From a virus: a stretch of 61,826 bases of DNA. Positions 56,428 through 61,826 of this stretch are shown piece after piece (position 1 is the stretch's first letter; each line of letters begins with the position of its first letter). The DNA lies in the IMG/VR virus record IMGVR_UViG_3300021957_000032, positions 1 through 61,826 of that record. One strand, 5' to 3'. The translations under genes and the position numbers were made by a program. The notes under the pieces were generated by a model. It did not search any database. It was not told where the DNA came from and saw nothing but the letters and a program-made list of their open reading frames with translations.

Positions 56428-59400
56428 ATGGCTAAGATTCAAAAGAACTTTGTTGCAGGTAGAATGAATAAAAGCATTGATGAACGACTAGTTCCTCAAG
56501 GCGAGTACATAGATGCATTAAATGTAAGATTGGGTTCTACAGAAGGTACTGAAATAGGTGCTGTAGAAAACTCAAAAGGAAATGATTTAGTAGTTGAGTT
56601 AGAATTTTTAAATCAACCATTAAGTCTTAGCGCTAGATGTATTGGTGCTTATGAAGATGGTGCAAACGAAACAATTTATTGGTTTGTACACGACAAGGCA
56701 AATACTTTGTCATCTACAGGAAAAGTAGATTTGATAGTATCATATAATACAAGAACATTTGTTTTATTTTATCATGTAATATCTACGTCTATATTAAATT
56801 TTGATGAAGATTATTTAGTTAATGGAGTTAATTTAATAGGTGATTTATTGTTTTTTACAGACAACATAAATCCTCCTAGAAAAATAAATGTAAATAGAAC
56901 TTACTTAAGGCCAAACAACTTTACAACAGTTGATGAGATTACAGAGCAAGATATAGGGGTTATATTAGCCCCTCCATTAAACCCTCCAACTTTAGATAGC
57001 TATCAATTAGGTGGTGGTGAAAATTACATGGAGCAACTTTTTTTAAGCTTTGCTTATAGATGGCAATATGAAGATGGAGAGTATTCAGCTTTATCACCGT
57101 TTAGTCAAGTTGCTTTTACCCCAGGGCCGTTTGAAATAAATTATGACACCTATGATAATGATGGAATGCTTAATCAGTTTAATACTACTGATATTACATT
57201 TAATACAGGTGGTAAAAATGTAAAAGATATAGATGTAATATTTAAGTTTAGCACAAGTCAAACTGTCAATGTTATAGAAAGATTTAATAAAATTAACGAG
57301 GGATGGCAAGACAATAGCTTTCAAACATTGCCATTTACAAACAAAAAAATATTTACAACTTTACCTGAAGCTCAGTTGCTTAGGTTGTTTGATAACGTGC
57401 CTAAAAAGGCTCAGGCTCAAACAATTATGGGTAATAGATTAATGTATGGTAATTATGTTGATGGATACGATGTTGTTAACTCACAGGGTAAGGAAATATA
57501 CTTAGATTACAACTTATCTTTAATATCAAAAGATCTTACTGCAGACGAAATTGACGGAACACTATCAGATGTTGATTATACAATACAAGGAAGTACTGTT
57601 AATGTAAACAATGCAAAAACAACAATTGATTTTAGTGGTTTAGATTTAGTAGCAGGCTCACAGATAGGTGTTGATTTTTCTTACGAAAGCAATACTTTTG
57701 GTGGAGATGCATCTTATTATGATGGAACACAACCTGAAAACTCATATGAAAGGACTTTTCTTTTTAATATACAACAAGATTATCCAAGTGTTTTTGCGTT
57801 AGTTACAAGTGCTGAGTTTATAAATGCTGTTAGTGACTTTGTTCCTATAGCTGACTCAAGCTGTTTTAATGTTTGTCAAGCAAACTGTACTTCAGGAAGC
57901 AGTCAAACTGACCTTTTTAATTGTGGTATACTTAGTAAAAATGAATGGGAGTATGTGGGATTCGGTATAACAGGTACACCACAAGGTATATTAATTGAAG
58001 CATCACAAGGTAGTGATGAAGTTTCTTTTACTTTTCCAGCTTTAAAATTCGAACAATATGACCAAACACAAACCCCTCCAACACCAATGGGGGTATTTGC
58101 TTATGAGTATTTAGGAGCTATAGATGCAACAGGTTTATACGCTAAAGATAGTTCAAAACAATCCTTGCATAGTAATAGAGATTACGAAATAGGAATTGTA
58201 TACATGGATGAGTATGGAAGAAGTACTACTGCTTTAGTTGATACAAATAATACAGTTTTTATACCATGTGATAAATCCATAGCAAAAAATAACATTAGAG
58301 TTGAGTTAAACAACTACCCTCCATATTGGGCAACTAAGTATAAGTTTGTAATAAAAGAATCAAAAGGATTATACAGAACTATTTACTCAAACATATTTTT
58401 TCAAGAAGAAGAAACAGGTTTGATATACTTTAAGCTTGAAGGAGACAACAGAGATAAGGTAAAAGATAATGAAACTTTATTTGTAAAATCTGATACCAAT
58501 GGTGCTGTATTAAATTGCGCATCTACAAAAGTTTTAGGTTTTGGTGTAGAGGTAGATGATTTTCTTTGCGATAAAGATGCAGATGGAAATATTATAGATG
58601 GAAGTCCTGCATGTGGACAATTAGGGGGAACGTATATGCAATTAAAACCAAATGGGTTTGCTGCAAATTATCCACCCAATGCTTTTATTGATAGAAAAGA
58701 TGATTGTAGAGGAAGCTATTGTATTACAGAGGTGGGTACATATATTGATAATCCTGATTTTGGTGACCCTGGTGAATTAGAGTATATACCCTATGATGTG
58801 CCTGCAGGTAGTCTTGTTAAGATTAAACTAAGAGCGCACAGAAACAGAAGAGGAAGTAAATGTGGTAGTCGTACATATGATTATGAAAAAAGATTTACAG
58901 CTTCTCAAGATTACAATAGTTTATATGCTTGGGCTATAGGAGACAATATAGATTTTACAAACGGTACAACAACAGGTTCAGATGATACTATTAATAGTGT
59001 TTCATTTGATGAAACAATGTATGCTTTTCCATTCAATGAGATTTTCCCAGGTTTACCTACAGGAGTCCCTGGTGGAGCAGGGCAAAACGTAGTATTTTTT
59101 GCAGAAGACCCAAATGATGGTAGACAAGTTATGGCTTGGAGAAACGGAACGCCTAATTGTTCTTCACCTGACAAGAGAAACTCTTTTGGTAACATTTCAG
59201 TTATAATAAATAGAGCTACTTCTTTAATGGTATTTGAAACAGAGCCTTTAGATGCAAATGATGAATTGTACTATGAAAATGAGCAAACATTTGATATTGT
59301 AAATGGATTTCATTTATCAGGTAATGCAGATGCTGACCAAAACCAAACATTAACAGACCCTGCTATTGTAGATTTAACTTTTTTTAATTGCTTTACTTTT

Positions 59401-60867
59401 GGTAATGGTGTTGAAAGTAATACTGTTTTAGACGCCTTAATAAAACCTACGTTAAGTTTAGGTGATAAAGTAACCTCTGTATCTGAAGAACAATACAAAG
59501 AATCTAATAGATTTGGTGATGTAACTTATAGTGGAGTGTTTAATCAAGAAACAAACTTAAATAAGTTAAATCAATTTAATTTAGCGTTAGCTAATTTTAA
59601 AACACTTGAAACATCTTATGGGCCTATAAGAAGAATGCATTCAAGACAAACAGATATATTAATCTTACAGGAAGACAAAATATCTTCTTTACTTGTAGGA
59701 AAAAACTTACTATCTGATGCAGCTGCAGGAGGAGCTATTACTTCAGTACCTGAAGTTTTAGGAACACAGTTAGCTAGAGTAGAAGAGTATGGAATAAGTA
59801 ACAACCCTGAAAGCTTTTCAGTTTATGGACAAGATGTCTTTTTTACTGATGCAAAAAGAAGTTCTGTTATTCAATTAAAGGGTGCAGGAACTAGAGGAGA
59901 TACAGGTGGAAGACTAGGTGTTATATCTGAAGTTGGTATGAGGTCATGGTTTAGGGATTTGTTTGTTGATGCTTTTGAGACTCAAAAATTAGGTGGATTT
60001 GATCCATACATGAATGAGTTTGTATTAAGTTCTAACACAAGAAAAATACCTCAACCCCCAACTGTAAGAGAATGTGGATATACATTGTTAATTAGTAATT
60101 CTAGAGATATTTATAACTTAGAGGTTGATTTAGGTACAGTAATTGGAACGGTTAAATTTGATTACGAAACAAACAACCCATTAAATATTTCGGTAGAATT
60201 AGATGGTGTGATTGTAGTTAGTCAAACTGTAACAGGAAATGGGTTTGTAACTTTTGATAAACTATCTAACTTTCCAACAAACGCAAGCGTTAAATTAACT
60301 CCTGGAGTTGACCCTGTTACATATGAAATAGATTTTAATTGTCCTGTTGCAGAAGAATTAACTGTAAAAGAGATTGTTATTAATTTTGCAGGAGATGCAG
60401 ACCTTACAACCACATGTAGATATAGATGGGCTTTAGGAACTGATGTAAGTCCATATAGCACAAATCAGGTAACACTTGATGAAGATGCTGTTAGCTTATT
60501 TAATGAAACAACAGGAAGTTCATCAGTTGGTACACTACCTGCTTTAGGTTCTGTAGTGACAATGAAAAACAGACAAAATGCAGGACAAACATTTGAGTTT
60601 GTTCCAGGTCAAGATAAGTTTAAGTATTTAGTAAGTAATACAAATTATAACGAAGCTGACTTAGCAACATTGCTTCCATTATTAAATACAGCAAGTCCAA
60701 CAACAGGTTCGTTCCCTGAATATCAAGCTAGCTTTACATATAGCAATCAAGCAAGTTACATGTATTTAGTTTGGGATTTAAGAGAGCCAACGCCATTGCA
60801 GTTTTGCTATGATGTGGCAAGCCCAACAGAAGCATGTTGTGAATGTGATGAACCACCAACACCTTAA
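56428..60867 (+). CDS. Muzzle / tail stabilisation protein (P22 gp10-like)
   Basis: 1479 aa. The start NFVAGRMNKSIDERLVPQGE, then YIDALNVRLGSTEGTEIGAV, is the signature of crAss-like muzzle and P22 gp10-like proteins. The rest is beta-rich. Cys clusters occur at about 480-495 (SSCFNVCQANCTSGSS) and at the C-terminus (EACCECDEPP). It forms the hub at the tail end. It is longer than usual (about 1000-1300 aa). Confidence 0.85.
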   Translation: MAKIQKNFVAGRMNKSIDERLVPQGEYIDALNVRLGSTEGTEIGAVENSKGNDLVVELEFLNQPLSLSARCIGAYEDGANETIYWFVHDKANTLSSTGKVDLIVSYNTRTFVLFYHVISTSILNFDEDYLVNGVNLIGDLLFFTDNINPPRKINVNRTYLRPNNFTTVDEITEQDIGVILAPPLNPPTLDSYQLGGGENYMEQLFLSFAYRWQYEDGEYSALSPFSQVAFTPGPFEINYDTYDNDGMLNQFNTTDITFNTGGKNVKDIDVIFKFSTSQTVNVIERFNKINEGWQDNSFQTLPFTNKKIFTTLPEAQLLRLFDNVPKKAQAQTIMGNRLMYGNYVDGYDVVNSQGKEIYLDYNLSLISKDLTADEIDGTLSDVDYTIQGSTVNVNNAKTTIDFSGLDLVAGSQIGVDFSYESNTFGGDASYYDGTQPENSYERTFLFNIQQDYPSVFALVTSAEFINAVSDFVPIADSSCFNVCQANCTSGSSQTDLFNCGILSKNEWEYVGFGITGTPQGILIEASQGSDEVSFTFPALKFEQYDQTQTPPTPMGVFAYEYLGAIDATGLYAKDSSKQSLHSNRDYEIGIVYMDEYGRSTTALVDTNNTVFIPCDKSIAKNNIRVELNNYPPYWATKYKFVIKESKGLYRTIYSNIFFQEEETGLIYFKLEGDNRDKVKDNETLFVKSDTNGAVLNCASTKVLGFGVEVDDFLCDKDADGNIIDGSPACGQLGGTYMQLKPNGFAANYPPNAFIDRKDDCRGSYCITEVGTYIDNPDFGDPGELEYIPYDVPAGSLVKIKLRAHRNRRGSKCGSRTYDYEKRFTASQDYNSLYAWAIGDNIDFTNGTTTGSDDTINSVSFDETMYAFPFNEIFPGLPTGVPGGAGQNVVFFAEDPNDGRQVMAWRNGTPNCSSPDKRNSFGNISVIINRATSLMVFETEPLDANDELYYENEQTFDIVNGFHLSGNADADQNQTLTDPAIVDLTFFNCFTFGNGVESNTVLDALIKPTLSLGDKVTSVSEEQYKESNRFGDVTYSGVFNQETNLNKLNQFNLALANFKTLETSYGPIRRMHSRQTDILILQEDKISSLLVGKNLLSDAAAGGAITSVPEVLGTQLARVEEYGISNNPESFSVYGQDVFFTDAKRSSVIQLKGAGTRGDTGGRLGVISEVGMRSWFRDLFVDAFETQKLGGFDPYMNEFVLSSNTRKIPQPPTVRECGYTLLISNSRDIYNLEVDLGTVIGTVKFDYETNNPLNISVELDGVIVVSQTVTGNGFVTFDKLSNFPTNASVKLTPGVDPVTYEIDFNCPVAEELTVKEIVINFAGDADLTTTCRYRWALGTDVSPYSTNQVTLDEDAVSLFNETTGSSSVGTLPALGSVVTMKNRQNAGQTFEFVPGQDKFKYLVSNTNYNEADLATLLPLLNTASPTTGSFPEYQASFTYSNQASYMYLVWDLREPTPLQFCYDVASPTEACCECDEPPTP

Positions 60868-60876
60868 AATTAAATT

Positions 60877-61797
60877 ATGCCAAGTATAGTAAATAAATTT
60901 ATAGACTCATCAAGTTTTGCAACTGCAACTAGAGTATACGATGATATACACTTAACAACTGTATCACCAGATGGATATTATCAATATAATAATGAATATA
61001 GAAATCAAGTAAATGGACTTTTAGGGCCACTTACAATATGTGAAGAATGCGGTCTACCATGTGGTGGAATTTTAAATCCTCCAACAGGAAACGAGGGTAT
61101 ATATCAATTAGAGATTACAGCAGGAAGTACATCAGCCGATACAGGAGCTATATCTATTTATTTTGATCCTAAAAGTTTTCCTGACGGAATAAGAGTTTTA
61201 TACGATGGTGTTTATTATAATAGGTTGTCAAGTCCAAATGACGGTAACTTACAATCAACAAGTGGTGTTGCAGATGCCTTTACTATATTAGGAGACCCCA
61301 ATGACAATTGTGTTCCTTCAACGCCAAGCACACTTAATTATGTTTTCAAAAATGGTTATGATTCAAATGGATGGATAGATGGTACTCCATCACCACAAAG
61401 TATTACTATAAATACAGGAGATGATATTAGGTTTGGTCAAAATCAAGATAATTTATTAATAGTTCCAAAACCAAATGCATTACCAGCTCTTGTAACAATA
61501 CAGGTTTTAGGGCCTTGTAGTGGAACAGGTTGGGATATAGCTGTTCAATGTCCTGCAGCATTGCCTTCTTTTCAAGCTAAAGCAATAGCTAATAATGTAT
61601 CTTGTCAAGCAACAGATACCACCTTATATTTTGGTAGATTTTTAAATGCAGGAAATCCTTTCCCTATATTAAATAACCCTGTGTTTTTAGACCACGATGG
61701 AGTAAATAGAGTTGCAGACCAAAACTATATAATGGATAATAATCAAGTAATAACAGTAACACAAGGAGTTGTAAGCAGTATACAAACCTGTACTTAG
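60877..61797 (+). CDS. Tail-associated structural protein
   Basis: 306 aa, beta-rich. PLTICEECGLPCGGILNPP (about 51-69) has paired Cys that may bind metal or form disulfides; the centre is Asp/Gly/Ser-rich (VLYDGVYYNRLSSPNDGN). It lies 9 bases after the muzzle gene and, on the circle, 19 bases before the next late gene, so it is probably exposed tail. Its 3' end is repeated at the window's start. Confidence 0.65.
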   Translation: MPSIVNKFIDSSSFATATRVYDDIHLTTVSPDGYYQYNNEYRNQVNGLLGPLTICEECGLPCGGILNPPTGNEGIYQLEITAGSTSADTGAISIYFDPKSFPDGIRVLYDGVYYNRLSSPNDGNLQSTSGVADAFTILGDPNDNCVPSTPSTLNYVFKNGYDSNGWIDGTPSPQSITINTGDDIRFGQNQDNLLIVPKPNALPALVTIQVLGPCSGTGWDIAVQCPAALPSFQAKAIANNVSCQATDTTLYFGRFLNAGNPFPILNNPVFLDHDGVNRVADQNYIMDNNQVITVTQGVVSSIQTCT

Positions 61798-61826
61798 GCC
61801 CTTAAAAAAAAGATATATGGCAGTAG
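61606..61826. repeat. Right copy of the terminal overlap
   Basis: Same 221 bases as the window's start, with three single-base differences. It includes the end of the 306-aa gene and the leader and first codons (MAV) of the gene at 212. Confidence 0.93.

Noticed and set aside
1-61826. CRISPR arrays, integrase, insertion sequences, diversity-generating retroelement
   Set aside because: No spaced identical repeats of array type, recombinase, transposase or reverse transcriptase was found; a temperate life style is not supported.

Overview
The window is a complete or nearly complete genome of a tailed, podovirus-type phage. Its first 221 bases recur at the end (61606-61826), so the molecule closes to a circle of about 61,605 bp, or carries a permuted or redundant end. 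Overall base composition is AT-rich. Promoters have the Bacteroidota form TAnnTTTG, often only 4-30 bases before the ATG, and most genes lack a Shine-Dalgarno sequence. The virion genes (divergent terminase, portal, coat, two ring-type connectors, very large P22-gp10-like muzzle protein) resemble those of crAss-like phages and flavobacterial podoviruses. A Bacteroidota host, probably a flavobacterium, is the best inference.

Layout. (1) 212-11213, plus strand: the end of the late block, with a muzzle-associated protein, an acetyltransferase-like protein and three large proteins likely to be packaged or ejected (339, 707 and 2209 aa). (2) 11194-29281, minus strand: the early block. It holds a metallophosphoesterase, two DnaA-domain-IV-like proteins, VRR-NUC and other PD-(D/E)XK nucleases, an SNF2-type helicase, a primase-helicase, an SSB-like protein, exonuclease plus Sak annealing protein, a GP88-family protein, a cytosine-C5 methyltransferase and about 18 tiny, often acidic accessory proteins. 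No DNA or RNA polymerase is visible, so the phage probably borrows the host's. (3) 28035-30540: a control region with a roughly 560-nt apparently structured non-coding stretch, a tRNA-like element, direct repeats, a possible pseudoknot, a G-rich strand-asymmetric block and TGTCG iterons next to an AT tract. This is the best candidate origin and the divergence point of leftward and rightward transcription. (4) 30541-32365: a phage-encoded GroEL/GroES pair, followed by a minus-strand winged-helix regulator that shares a palindromic promoter with the plus-strand genes. (5) 32921-37339: small basic or Cys-containing proteins and a lysis cassette (small membrane protein, amidase, 3TM holin). (6) 37341-46041: fibre and adhesin genes, including one with YadA-like head repeats and one with a peptidase S74 chaperone, then a second GroES-like gene. 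(7) 46038-61797: packaging and head-neck genes (putative TerS, TerL, portal, scaffold, major capsid, connectors, muzzle), running through the artificial join into region 1.

How it works together (inference): leftward early transcription starts near 29.3 kb and supplies replication, recombination and takeover functions. Rightward transcription supplies the chaperonin, lysis, receptor-binding and virion genes and ends where the two transcription units converge at about 11.2 kb.

The observations most worth a second look are: a 14-bp sequence present in five copies across early and late genes; a roughly 450-bp GC-rich, differently coded island inside terL; the structured RNA and tRNA-like region at 28.06-28.62 kb; the bidirectional palindromic promoter; the helically phased iterons; and the two GroES-like genes.
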